Shown: positions 8,300-16,700 of the stretch, piece by piece
How positions within the stretch are numbered: the stretch's first letter is position 1
Layout of the letters: every line of letters begins with the position of its first letter
NCBI RefSeq assembly: GCF_000315485.1
Contig: NZ_JH992945.1
Coordinates: forward strand, 186,001 to 250,000
Direction: 5' to 3'
DNA from: Bacteroides oleiciplenus YIT 12058
GTDB lineage: Bacteria; Bacteroidota; Bacteroidia; Bacteroidales; Bacteroidaceae
DNA length: 64,000 nucleotides
Program-made: the position numbers and the translations under genes
Notes under the pieces: generated by a model
Seen by the model: the letters and a program-made list of their open reading frames with translations, nothing else
Told to the model about the DNA's origin: nothing
Databases searched by the model: none

Positions 8300-9631
8300 T
8301 TACATCAAATTACTAGCCAATTCACTTAGTTGGCTTCGTTCTCCTTTTAACAAATTTACATGAGCAAAAAGATTCTGATCTTTCATACGATCAATCATGT
8401 AAACCAAGCCATTGGACTGACTATCCAGATAGGGTTGGTCAATTTGTTGGATATCACCGGTAAACACCATTTTAGTTCCTTCACCGGCGCGGGTAATAAT
8501 GGTTTTTATCTCATGCGGAGTCAAATTTTGCGCTTCGTCAATGATGCAATAAGTCTCACTCAAACTACGCCCGCGGATAAAAGCCAATGCCTCAATTACA
8601 AGCTGGTCACTTTTCTGCATATCGTCCAGACGCTTCACTTCTGTGGAATTGGAAGCAAACTGATGTTTTATGACATTCAGATTATCAAACAAAGGTTGCA
8701 TATAAGGAGCCACTTTTTCTTTCGCATCACCCGGCAGAAAACCAATATCCTTATTAGATAAAGCAACAATAGGACGTGCCAGCAAAATCTGCTTATAATC
8801 ATTCATCTGACTAAGAGCGGCTGCCAAAGCCAACAGCGTCTTTCCGGTACCGGCCTTACCCGTCAGGGCAACCAACTTTATATTAGGATCGTTCAGAACC
8901 TCAAAAGCAAAACTCTGCTCGGCATTCCTTGGCTCAATTCCATAATTCTTCGTTTTATTCACCCGACAAATAGTATGTGTAAAGGGGTTATTACGCGCCA
9001 AAACACTATTCCGGTCACTCTTCAGGACAAAGCATTCATTCGGATGGATAATATCTTTGAAATCAAACTCATTGATATCCAGCCCTTCTCTGGAAGAATA
9101 AATCCTGTCTATCAAAGAAGGATCAATACCTTCGAATGTCTCATTTGATTTCTCAAAGATGTCGGCATTAATCACTTTGTCGTTGATGTAGTCTTCGCAA
9201 AGCAGTCCTATGGAGCGTGCTTTCATGCGCAGGTTTACATCTTTCGTCACCAAAATGGTTTTCATGTTTTTCTTTTCCCGCGTCAGCCAGTCAACTACAC
9301 ACAGAATCAGATGATCCGGGATACGTTCCGGGAAAGAATCATGCACATCCGGAGCATTCACGGTTCCGGCTATCACAAACAAACGTCCCAGTCCTTCACC
9401 TAAAGAAGCACCTTTGGTAAAAAGATTATCATCGGTAATTAAATCGAGTTCGCGGAGAAATTCACGGGCATTGAAGTTTATCTGTTCATTCCCTTTCTTG
9501 AATTTATCCAATTCTTCAAGGACCACGATGGGAAGGTAAATGTCGTTCTCCTGAAAATTTTTAAGGCAGTTGTAATCGTGAAGGATTACATTGGTATCAA
9601 TCACAAAATTTTTCTTTGCTCCCATACTCAA
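8300..9631 (-). CDS. PIN-domain and PhoH-ATPase protein
   Basis: A 443-residue protein of the PhoH2 type. The N-terminal PIN ribonuclease domain starts FVIDTNVILHD, with acidic residues at the expected places. The C-terminal PhoH ATPase has Walker A LTGKAGTGKT near residue 260 and Walker B YCIIDEAQN near residue 363. The arginine-rich FIRGRSLSETY lies just before Walker B. PhoH2 proteins act as ATP-dependent RNA helicase/nucleases. The true start may be the second methionine (MGAKKNF), two codons in. It is divergent from folC. Confidence 0.92.
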   Translation of the reverse strand: MSMGAKKNFVIDTNVILHDYNCLKNFQENDIYLPIVVLEELDKFKKGNEQINFNAREFLRELDLITDDNLFTKGASLGEGLGRLFVIAGTVNAPDVHDSFPERIPDHLILCVVDWLTREKKNMKTILVTKDVNLRMKARSIGLLCEDYINDKVINADIFEKSNETFEGIDPSLIDRIYSSREGLDINEFDFKDIIHPNECFVLKSDRNSVLARNNPFTHTICRVNKTKNYGIEPRNAEQSFAFEVLNDPNIKLVALTGKAGTGKTLLALAAALSQMNDYKQILLARPIVALSNKDIGFLPGDAKEKVAPYMQPLFDNLNVIKHQFASNSTEVKRLDDMQKSDQLVIEALAFIRGRSLSETYCIIDEAQNLTPHEIKTIITRAGEGTKMVFTGDIQQIDQPYLDSQSNGLVYMIDRMKDQNLFAHVNLLKGERSQLSELASNLM

Positions 9632-9696
9632 TTAGATTTAAATTGTTGATATATTTGTCTCCAAAACGAAGACAAGCTGAACCTCGGCATAAAAAA

Positions 9697-9740
9697 TGAA
9701 CAAGTTCATTTTATTCTGCTCTCGGTTTGCATTATCTTTG
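9697..9740 (+). promoter_or_regulatory. Promoter with dyad operator (copy 2)
   Basis: A -7 box TATCTTTG (9733-9740) is preceded by TTTGCAT and, 24 bp upstream, by the dyad TGAAC-AA-GTTCA (9697-9708). The layout is the same as at 3778-3821, but both arms of the dyad have changed together, which suggests a conserved binding site. It drives folC. Confidence 0.6.
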
Positions 9741-9803
9741 CAGCTTCTAAGATAGGAATTAAAAAGAAAGGATGGTTTCCTTTCTCGTTAAATATTTAAA
9801 AAT

Positions 9804-11057
9804 ATGGATTATCAGAACACTTTATTATACTTATATAACAGTGTCCCTATGTTCCAACAGGTGGGAGGTTCAGCATACAAGGAAGGATTGGAGAACACAC
9901 TAACTTTAGACGAACATTTCGGACATCCGCACCGGAACTTCCACAGCATCCATGTAGGAGGGACAAATGGAAAGGGATCATGTTCACACACCCTTGCTGC
10001 AATTTTGCAGGAAGCAGGATACAAGGTGGGGTTATACACATCTCCGCATCTTGTGGACTTCCGCGAACGTATCCGGGTAAACGGACAAACGATTCCTGAA
10101 GACTATGTGGTGAAGTTTGTAGAAGAAGAACGGGAATTCTTCGAACCATTGCATCTTTCTTTCTTTGAGTTGACCACAGCCATGGCATTCCGCTATTTCT
10201 CTGACGAACATGTGGATGTAGCCGTTATTGAGGTAGGCCTTGGCGGAAGACTGGACTGCACCAACATCATACAACCGGATTTATGCATCATCACCAATAT
10301 CAGTTTTGACCACACCCAGTTCCTGGGAGATACACTGGAAAAGATAGCAGGAGAAAAAGCCGGCATCATTAAAAGCAAAACTCCTGTAGTAATCGGAGAA
10401 ACAACCCCCGAAACGAAGTCTGTATTCACAAAGAAAGCCCTTGAAGTCGGAGCTCCTATTTTCTTTGCAGAAGAAAACGAAAAGAATAATTATCCCGGAC
10501 TGGAATGTGAATTAAAGGGATTATATCAAGTTAAAAATACCCGAACTTTGCTTACAGCTATTCCACAATTGCAGAAAATTGGATACAAGCTGAATGAGCA
10601 AGCCGTCCGTAGTGGATTTGCACATGTCTGCGAGCTGACCGGATTGATGGGGCGTTGGCAGAAACTACAAGATACCCCTACCCTAATATGCGATACAGGG
10701 CATAATGTAGGTGGGATTACTTATATCACAGAGCAACTAAAGGAGCAGTCTTACAGGAAACTGCACATGATTATAGGTATGGTGAATGACAAAGACATAC
10801 GTGGAGTGTTGGCATTATTACCCAAAGATGCCAAATATTATTTCACAAAAGCCAATGTAAAACGCGCATTGCCCGAGGAAGAGCTTGCCCAACTTGCTCT
10901 TGAAGCAGGATTGCAAGGAGATTGCTATCCGGATGTTCCCTCCGCTGTGCGTGTTGCACAAGAAAAAAGCCTCCCGGAAGACTTTATCTTCGTGGGAGGC
11001 AGTAGCTTTATTGTTGCTGATCTGTTAGCGAACCGCAATGCACTCAATTTCCACTAA
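9804..11057 (+). CDS. folC: Folylpolyglutamate synthase / dihydrofolate synthase
   Basis: A 417-residue FolC of the Mur-ligase superfamily. It adds glutamate to dihydropteroate and extends folate polyglutamate tails in the cytoplasm. The ATP loop HVGGTNGKGSC is near residues 51-61, followed by LYTSPHLVDFRERI, EVGLGGRLDCTN and the central AGEKAGIIK. The C-terminal domain has CDTGHNVGG and ends FVGGSSFIVADLL. Length is usual. The gene overlaps the convergent ridA by 33 bp at its 3' end, so the two mRNAs are antisense there. Confidence 0.95.
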   Translation: MDYQNTLLYLYNSVPMFQQVGGSAYKEGLENTLTLDEHFGHPHRNFHSIHVGGTNGKGSCSHTLAAILQEAGYKVGLYTSPHLVDFRERIRVNGQTIPEDYVVKFVEEEREFFEPLHLSFFELTTAMAFRYFSDEHVDVAVIEVGLGGRLDCTNIIQPDLCIITNISFDHTQFLGDTLEKIAGEKAGIIKSKTPVVIGETTPETKSVFTKKALEVGAPIFFAEENEKNNYPGLECELKGLYQVKNTRTLLTAIPQLQKIGYKLNEQAVRSGFAHVCELTGLMGRWQKLQDTPTLICDTGHNVGGITYITEQLKEQSYRKLHMIIGMVNDKDIRGVLALLPKDAKYYFTKANVKRALPEEELAQLALEAGLQGDCYPDVPSAVRVAQEKSLPEDFIFVGGSSFIVADLLANRNALNFH

Positions 11058-11399
11058 AGCATCTTTTGGCAAAGCTTTCACAGCAACAGCCGAACGAGCA
11101 GGGAAATCACCGTCAAAATAGGTAGCGTATACCTTATTCATATCTGCAAACAACGACATATCCTCTAGGAAAACTGTGGTCTTGACGATATTCGCCATCG
11201 TCAGCCCTGCTTCTCCAAGGATGTGTTTGATGTTTTCCAATGACTGGCGCGCTTGTGCTTCAGCACCTTCTGCCATCTTTCCGGTGGCTGCATCAATAGG
11301 TAACTGACCGGATACAAATATCATTCCATTCGCTTCAATTGCCTGGCTGTAAGGGCCAATAGCTCCCGGTGCCTTCTGGCTGCAAATTACTTTTTTCAT
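11025..11399 (-). CDS. ridA: RidA enamine/imine deaminase
   Basis: A 124-residue YjgF/YER057c/UK114-family protein. RidA hydrolyses reactive 2-aminoacrylate and related enamines released by PLP enzymes, protecting other PLP enzymes. Signature blocks AIGPYSQAI, MIFVSGQLPID and FPARSAVAVKALPKDALVEIE are all present, with the catalytic arginine in ARSAVAV. It normally forms trimers in the cytoplasm. Its end overlaps folC in the opposite direction. Confidence 0.94.
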   Translation of the reverse strand: MKKVICSQKAPGAIGPYSQAIEANGMIFVSGQLPIDAATGKMAEGAEAQARQSLENIKHILGEAGLTMANIVKTTVFLEDMSLFADMNKVYATYFDGDFPARSAVAVKALPKDALVEIECIAVR

Positions 11400-11444
11400 T
11401 CCGATATAACTTTAATATTCAACAATTTATAATTAATTCTGAAA

Positions 11445-11533
11445 AAAAACAGGTATTATATGCAGTATTCTGAAAGTTCATGCATTTACCTTATAGAATT
11501 ATACACAAAAGAAATTCACTTATACCTGTTTTT
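11445..11533. repeat. 12-bp inverted repeat upstream of ridA
   Basis: AAAAACAGGTAT (11445-11456) is perfectly complementary to ATACCTGTTTTT (11522-11533), enclosing 65 bp. It may fold as an RNA arm or bound a small element; no promoter inside was convincing. Confidence 0.45.
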
Positions 11534-11613
11534 AAACCTAGACTTAGCTAATTCTTTTTTGACACGGGAGTTTCCCGACGAAGGCTCGGCTTGTGAAAGC
11601 AGAGCCTTTTTTT
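11534..11613 (+). ncRNA. Candidate small RNA ending in an orphan terminator
   Basis: A plus-strand terminator with no plus-strand gene nearby: stem 11581-11592 with 11597-11608, a GTGA tetraloop of the GNRA type and a run of T. A smaller hairpin CGGGA-gtt-TCCCG lies at 11565-11577. Both flanking genes are on the minus strand, so either folC transcripts extend about 550 nt or a short RNA is made here. The 5' end given is a guess. Confidence 0.3.
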
Positions 11614-11617
11614 CTTC

Positions 11618-13321
11618 TCACTTGCAATGTTTCTCAATCAATGCATCTACATTCGGATCACCCAGTTCCTTTGCTTTCGCAAAACTGGCACATGCTTCTT
11701 TGTTCTGCTTCAACTGCAATTGTGCAACTCCTATTAAGCGATAAGCTTCAGCATATTTAGGATCAATTTCCAAAGCATCCTTCAATACCTTTATGGCTTC
11801 TTCATTTCTGCCGACACGAATATTCACTACTGCAAGCTCCGAACGATAAGTCAACTCTTTCGGATTCAGTTCAATAGCTTTTGCCATATCATCTAATGCA
11901 CGTTGAAACTGTTTTGCCTGGAAAGATGCCTGTTCACGATAATAGTAGAATACATCATTCACATTGCCACGCACAGCTTTGTAATATTCATCATAATCAA
12001 GCATTGCGCCACGTGCCTGACCTGCATTTATGCGCATCTGGGCCCGTTCCAGCAGATAAGGAGCATTTTCTTCTGTGAATGGCTGTGGACAATGTGCTAT
12101 ACAACTATCCATCAGCACCAATATTTCCTCCGGAGCTGCTTCCATTAATTCTTTTGTCTTAGCTGCACTAAAGAATGTAGCAGGAGAAACAAGATTGGTA
12201 GCATTCACCTTCTGATAGTTCTCAAAAGCTGCTGCATAATCCTTCTTGGCAAACTGGATATCACCTTCCAATTGGACATATACCGGAAGCTCTTCGATTG
12301 CTATCGCCTTACGAACTTCTTCGATTGCTTTATCATATGTCCAGTCTTTGTAAGTGGTTTCGGGTTTACCCAACTGGTAGTTATAAATCAGTTTAGCACG
12401 ATTGAAATACGCATCATCTTTCTTTAGTGCTACTTCAAGTGCTTTATCCATGTCAGCAGCTACTTTATCCATTGAATCTGTCTCCTTCGACAGATACATC
12501 TGACTGTTAGCACGGCGAAGATATCCATCAGCACTATTAGGATATTGAGCTATAAAATCATTCAATAACTCAGCATACTTTTCCGGGGTTAGCTGCGCAG
12601 AAGCCATATAGAGAAATACCAACGCTTGTTCTTCTGTATCGGGCAATGCCTTCTTAATACCAATGCTCGACAATGTATGGTCGTTGAATGAAAGAGGGCT
12701 TACTTTCTGTTCCATCGCATAATCGGCACCTACTGCGTAACAAATAGTAGCCGTATCTTTTCCTGAAGATTTCTGAGCTAAACCGAACACCTGTCCGTCG
12801 ACAGTCATAACAGGACAACTCACCATCTTATCCTTCAGGTGCATATCGAGAGTATAATAATGGAACTTTTCTTCCACCTTAGACTCCTCTTTCACCTGTC
12901 CAGCAGTATAAGAACGATCTTTTTGAGTAGAATATGGCAACAGATAAACGCTTGTCCCAACTGCCGGAGCTGTAGTAGATACTACCAATGCTGGAACTTT
13001 TTTTCCGGAAATTGCCACGCGGAATTTAACAACATCATACATGTCATTTGCTCCCAGAATAACATCTACGGGCATTTGTGCGCCCTCAGAATTGATAACC
13101 ACCGCCCGTTGAGCGCCTTTAAACAAGCTATAATCAGACAGAGCGATACCATCCTCGGTCACGAAAAAACCGTTTCCCGTATTTAGTATTTTATCATTCT
13201 CGTCGTACGTAACCACCGAGAAAACAGCACGTTTGGCTTTTTCCACCCATTTAGGTGCTTGAGCTACACTCCACTGAGCCAGTAAACAGAGGACGAGCGT
13301 CAACAATAAGTTCTTTTTCAT
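11618..13321 (-). CDS. Secreted trypsin-fold pseudoprotease with TPR repeats
   Basis: A 567-residue exported protein. A signal peptide ends near SVAQA (about residue 22). Residues 30-200 resemble a DegP-type trypsin fold: GNGFFVTEDGIALSDYSLF aligns with the region that carries the catalytic His, and YDVVKFRV with the Asp strand. The His is replaced (DYS), and the Ser loop GNSGGP is replaced by MVSCPV, so it is probably inactive. Residues 240-565 are tetratricopeptide repeats, the best ones C-terminal. It likely scaffolds proteins in the periplasm or outer envelope. It lies 3 bp after rlmB in the same operon. Confidence 0.82.
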   Translation of the reverse strand: MKKNLLLTLVLCLLAQWSVAQAPKWVEKAKRAVFSVVTYDENDKILNTGNGFFVTEDGIALSDYSLFKGAQRAVVINSEGAQMPVDVILGANDMYDVVKFRVAISGKKVPALVVSTTAPAVGTSVYLLPYSTQKDRSYTAGQVKEESKVEEKFHYYTLDMHLKDKMVSCPVMTVDGQVFGLAQKSSGKDTATICYAVGADYAMEQKVSPLSFNDHTLSSIGIKKALPDTEEQALVFLYMASAQLTPEKYAELLNDFIAQYPNSADGYLRRANSQMYLSKETDSMDKVAADMDKALEVALKKDDAYFNRAKLIYNYQLGKPETTYKDWTYDKAIEEVRKAIAIEELPVYVQLEGDIQFAKKDYAAAFENYQKVNATNLVSPATFFSAAKTKELMEAAPEEILVLMDSCIAHCPQPFTEENAPYLLERAQMRINAGQARGAMLDYDEYYKAVRGNVNDVFYYYREQASFQAKQFQRALDDMAKAIELNPKELTYRSELAVVNIRVGRNEEAIKVLKDALEIDPKYAEAYRLIGVAQLQLKQNKEACASFAKAKELGDPNVDALIEKHCK

Positions 13322-13324
13322 ATC

Positions 13325-14065
13325 TTAGTTGGTTCTTTGTTTCACAGCTTCATAAATCAAAATACCTGCGGCTACAGAGACATTTAGCGACTCGATAGTA
13401 CCCAGCATTGGGATTTTCACCCATTCGTCGCAAAGAGCCAGGTTTTCATAAGAAACGCCTTTGTCTTCAGCTCCCATGATAATACACATCGGCCCCGTAT
13501 AGTCGGCTTTTGTATAATCATAGTCGCCCTTCTCTGTGGCGGCCACAATGCGAAAACCACTATCCTTAAGGTATTGCAGAGTAGTCTTCAGATTTTGCTC
13601 ACGGCAAACCGGCAATACGTGCAATGCTCCGGCAGAAGTTTTCATGGCATCGGCATTCACCGTCACACTTCCTTTAGCCGGAATAATAACAGCATCTACC
13701 GCTGCGCATTCGCAGGTACGGGCAATAGCACCGAAATTGCGGACATCCGTCACTCCATCAAGCATGACGAACAGTGGATTTTTACCTTCTTCAAACAGGA
13801 AAGGTACCAGGTCTTCCGTTTTCTGATAAGTAACAGAGGAGATAAAGGCAATCACCCCTTGATGGTTCTTGCGGGTTATGCGGTTAATACGTTCCACCGG
13901 AACACGTTGAACAGGAATCAGATTACCCTTCAATGCAGCAAAAAGTTCCTTGGACAAATCACTCTGGATATCTTTCTTCACCAGAATCTTATCGATTTCT
14001 TTTCCTGCCTGTATTGCTTCTATCACAGCGCGAACGCCGAAAATCATTTCACTTTTATCAACCAT
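13325..14065 (-). CDS. rlmB: 23S rRNA 2'-O-methyltransferase RlmB-type (SpoU)
   Basis: A 246-residue SPOUT methyltransferase, expected to 2'-O-methylate G2251 (E. coli numbering) in 23S rRNA using S-adenosylmethionine. The N-terminal substrate-binding domain starts IFGVRAVIEAI. The SpoU motifs are RNFGAIARTCECAAVDAV (motif 1), CIIMGAEDKGVS (motif 2) and KIPMLGTIESLNVSVAAGI (motif 3), which form the trefoil knot. It sits 22 bp after recN. Other TrmH-family targets are possible. Confidence 0.9.
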   Translation of the reverse strand: MVDKSEMIFGVRAVIEAIQAGKEIDKILVKKDIQSDLSKELFAALKGNLIPVQRVPVERINRITRKNHQGVIAFISSVTYQKTEDLVPFLFEEGKNPLFVMLDGVTDVRNFGAIARTCECAAVDAVIIPAKGSVTVNADAMKTSAGALHVLPVCREQNLKTTLQYLKDSGFRIVAATEKGDYDYTKADYTGPMCIIMGAEDKGVSYENLALCDEWVKIPMLGTIESLNVSVAAGILIYEAVKQRTN

Positions 14066-14087
14066 CTTCTAAATTAAAAATTAAAAA

Positions 14088-15752
14088 TTATTGGCCAGTG
14101 CCGAGGAGTACCTTTGCATTATTCAAGGCTGCTTCGGTCAAAGTAGCACCACTCAACATATGAGCTATTTCCTCCACTCTCTCCCCATCTGCCAAACGAC
14201 GGATGTGGCTGTTTGTTTCGGTTTCATTATCTTGCTTATATACTTTGTAGTGTGCACATCCACGGGCAGCAATCTGCGGCAAGTGGGTGATACTGATAAC
14301 CTGCCGATCCTGCTCTCCCATCTCCTGCATAATATCCGCCATGCGGTCGGCAATCTCACCGGATACACCGGTATCTATTTCATCGAATACGATAGTAGGT
14401 AATTTCACTGCACCGGCTATCATCGCCTTGATAGACAACATGACGCGGGCAATCTCACCACCGGAAGCTACAGATGAAATATTCTGCAATGCACCATTCT
14501 TATTGGCTGAGAAAAGGAAGTTAACAGTATCCTCTCCATGCACTCCAGGTTCTTTTCGTATTCCCATTTCCACTTGGAAACGGACATTAGGCATACCAAG
14601 CGGCACCAATCGGGATGCCATCTGTTTTTCTACCTCGCGGGCGGCTTTTGAACGGGCTTTGGTAAGAACAGCAGCTTGTTTTTTCACCTTATTATATAAG
14701 GTATCGCAAAGCATCGTCAGTTCGGCAATACGTTCATCATAAGAAGTTATGGCTGCCAGTTTCGCAGAGTATTCTTCAGTAAGCGCCAATAACTCCCCTA
14801 CAGTGGCTACCCTATGCTTTTGCTGCAAAGTATAAATCAGGTTCAAACGATCATTCACTTCCTCCAAACGTTCAGGATTAAACTCTACATCCTCTTCCTG
14901 TGAAGAAAGCTCCTGAGAGACATCTTTCAGTTCAATATATGTACTTTCCAAACGTTCGGCAAGTTCGGTAGCAGGAGAATAAACTTTTTGCAAGCCCAAC
15001 ATCGTGTTCAGGCTCTCCTTTAATGAAGCCAACAAACCACCTTCATCAGATGACAGCAATTGTCCAGCACGAAATAAGCCAGCTTTAATTTCTTCAGCAT
15101 GGCTCAATGTATCCGCTTCTTGTTCCAGTTCTTCTTGTTCACCTGCAACCAGATTGGCTTCTGCCAACTGATCCAACTGGAAACGAATATAATCCTCGTC
15201 AGCTTTGTTCTGCTCAGCACGGGCTATAAGATCTTCCAGATCTTGCTGTGCCTGCTTCCAATCCTTATATAAAGATTGATAAGCTGAAAGCTGTTCATCA
15301 TTATGAGATAATATATCAAGTACATTAAGCTGAAAACCTTCTTTATTCAACAAAAGATTCTGATGTTGAGAATGAACATCGATAAGCTGCTCACCCAGTT
15401 CTTTCATCTGCACAAGCGAAGCCGGAGTATCATTAATGAATGCACGACTCTTACCGGAAGCATAAACTTCACGACGCAAAATGCATTCTTCTTCATATTC
15501 CAGTTCATTTTCTTCAAAGAAAGGGCGCATGCCATAATCTGAAATATCAAAACGGGCTTCAATCACGCATTTCGAGGCACCCTGCCGGATGGCCTTCACA
15601 TCGGCACGTTGCCCAAGCATTAAGCCGATAGCACCCAATATGATAGACTTTCCGGCACCTGTCTCACCCGTAATAACGGAGAAACCTGCACCGAAGCCAA
15701 TGTCAAGCTTCTCTATAAGAGCATAATTTTGTATGTAAAGCGAACGTAACAT
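14088..15752 (-). CDS. recN: DNA repair ATPase RecN
   Basis: A 554-residue SMC-like protein for double-strand break repair. Walker A GETGAGKS lies near residues 30-37. A long coiled-coil region fills about residues 150-360, rich in Glu, Gln and Ala. The C-terminal half has the ABC signature ASGGEIARVMLSIKAM, Walker B TIVFDEIDTGVSGE and ISITHLPQIAARG. Length matches RecN. It belongs to the run from the exonuclease to the TPR protein, between the DUF4835 gene and rlmB. Confidence 0.95.
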   Translation of the reverse strand: MLRSLYIQNYALIEKLDIGFGAGFSVITGETGAGKSIILGAIGLMLGQRADVKAIRQGASKCVIEARFDISDYGMRPFFEENELEYEEECILRREVYASGKSRAFINDTPASLVQMKELGEQLIDVHSQHQNLLLNKEGFQLNVLDILSHNDEQLSAYQSLYKDWKQAQQDLEDLIARAEQNKADEDYIRFQLDQLAEANLVAGEQEELEQEADTLSHAEEIKAGLFRAGQLLSSDEGGLLASLKESLNTMLGLQKVYSPATELAERLESTYIELKDVSQELSSQEEDVEFNPERLEEVNDRLNLIYTLQQKHRVATVGELLALTEEYSAKLAAITSYDERIAELTMLCDTLYNKVKKQAAVLTKARSKAAREVEKQMASRLVPLGMPNVRFQVEMGIRKEPGVHGEDTVNFLFSANKNGALQNISSVASGGEIARVMLSIKAMIAGAVKLPTIVFDEIDTGVSGEIADRMADIMQEMGEQDRQVISITHLPQIAARGCAHYKVYKQDNETETNSHIRRLADGERVEEIAHMLSGATLTEAALNNAKVLLGTGQ

Positions 15753-15791
15753 AACTTATTTACAAATTAAAATCTTACTCACTTCATATCA

Positions 15792-16691
15792 TTATTTCAT
15801 CTTTTCCCATTCGGCAGTCAGCGAAGGGTTAACAGAAGAAAGTAACTCACAGACTTCTTCTTTTTCCTTCATTGCAGCGCGGGAATAGAGATTAACTAAT
15901 TCATCTTTCTTTATCTCAGTGAACAAACCAGGCAATGCCGACATCGGTTTATTCTGTTGTGCCTGCCTCAAGCCAGCCAGCGCTGTTGTAATCGCAGCAC
16001 GGGCACGGATAGCATTGACTGAAAGTTCATCCATTCCCGTACGATGATAGTCATACATCAGTTTGCGCAAGGGCGACATACCGTCTTCCAGATAATCAGA
16101 AACCAGTGCATAGCGGTTACGGCTACTGTCGAATGCCTTCCAACCAGTTTCACCGAGGTTTTGTGCGGCAGTTACGATATCTTCGGCTGCCCGAAACACA
16201 TCTGTACCACCTTGCGGAGCCATCGTATCCATATCCAAGCCGATAATCATATAGGCATAATAGGCGATGACAGCTGTCAGATTACTATCTATCATGTTGT
16301 CCCTCAGTTCCAGCGGATCGAACTCCCGATAATTGAAAGACACCTCCGTATCCTTGAAACTAAAGACTACCGTCTGATAACCGGACTGCCATACAGGACG
16401 GGTAGACTGTACGATAAGTTCACACTTCCAACGTCCGTCTGCTTCGCTATATTCCTTCACGGTAAGGTTCATGGAACAACGGATTCTCTCATTCACTTCA
16501 TATTGCGCCTGTGTCCACCGACGTGTGTTGATGAATTCCATCAACGCATTTTCAAGTGTAGTGAAAACCTGCGTACTCGTACCTTGTATCTGAGAATAAT
16601 TCACTGTCAATTTACAATTCAATTCCTGAGCTACAGTCTTCAATGCTACTGCAGACAAAAACAACATAATATAGAGTGTCTTATTCCTCAC
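15792..16691 (-). CDS. DUF4835 (PorD-type) exported protein
   Basis: A 299-residue exported protein with a signal peptide (MRNKTLYIMLFLSAVALKTV, cut after VAQ). It matches the Bacteroidota family DUF4835, whose Porphyromonas member PorD is needed for type IX secretion. Blocks ELNCKLTVNYSQIQGT, FNYREFDPLELRDNMIDSNL and YYAYMIIGLDMDTM are typical. Type IX function is not shown in this genome, so its role here is uncertain. The gene lies 9 bp after coaBC, the usual Bacteroidota neighbourhood. Confidence 0.87.
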   Translation of the reverse strand: MRNKTLYIMLFLSAVALKTVAQELNCKLTVNYSQIQGTSTQVFTTLENALMEFINTRRWTQAQYEVNERIRCSMNLTVKEYSEADGRWKCELIVQSTRPVWQSGYQTVVFSFKDTEVSFNYREFDPLELRDNMIDSNLTAVIAYYAYMIIGLDMDTMAPQGGTDVFRAAEDIVTAAQNLGETGWKAFDSSRNRYALVSDYLEDGMSPLRKLMYDYHRTGMDELSVNAIRARAAITTALAGLRQAQQNKPMSALPGLFTEIKKDELVNLYSRAAMKEKEEVCELLSSVNPSLTAEWEKMK

Positions 16692-16700
16692 GACCTATCT

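Noticed and set aside
11460..11744. 94-codon plus-strand frame near the orphan terminator
   Set aside because: It runs through the terminator and into the end of the TPR gene; no sign of coding.
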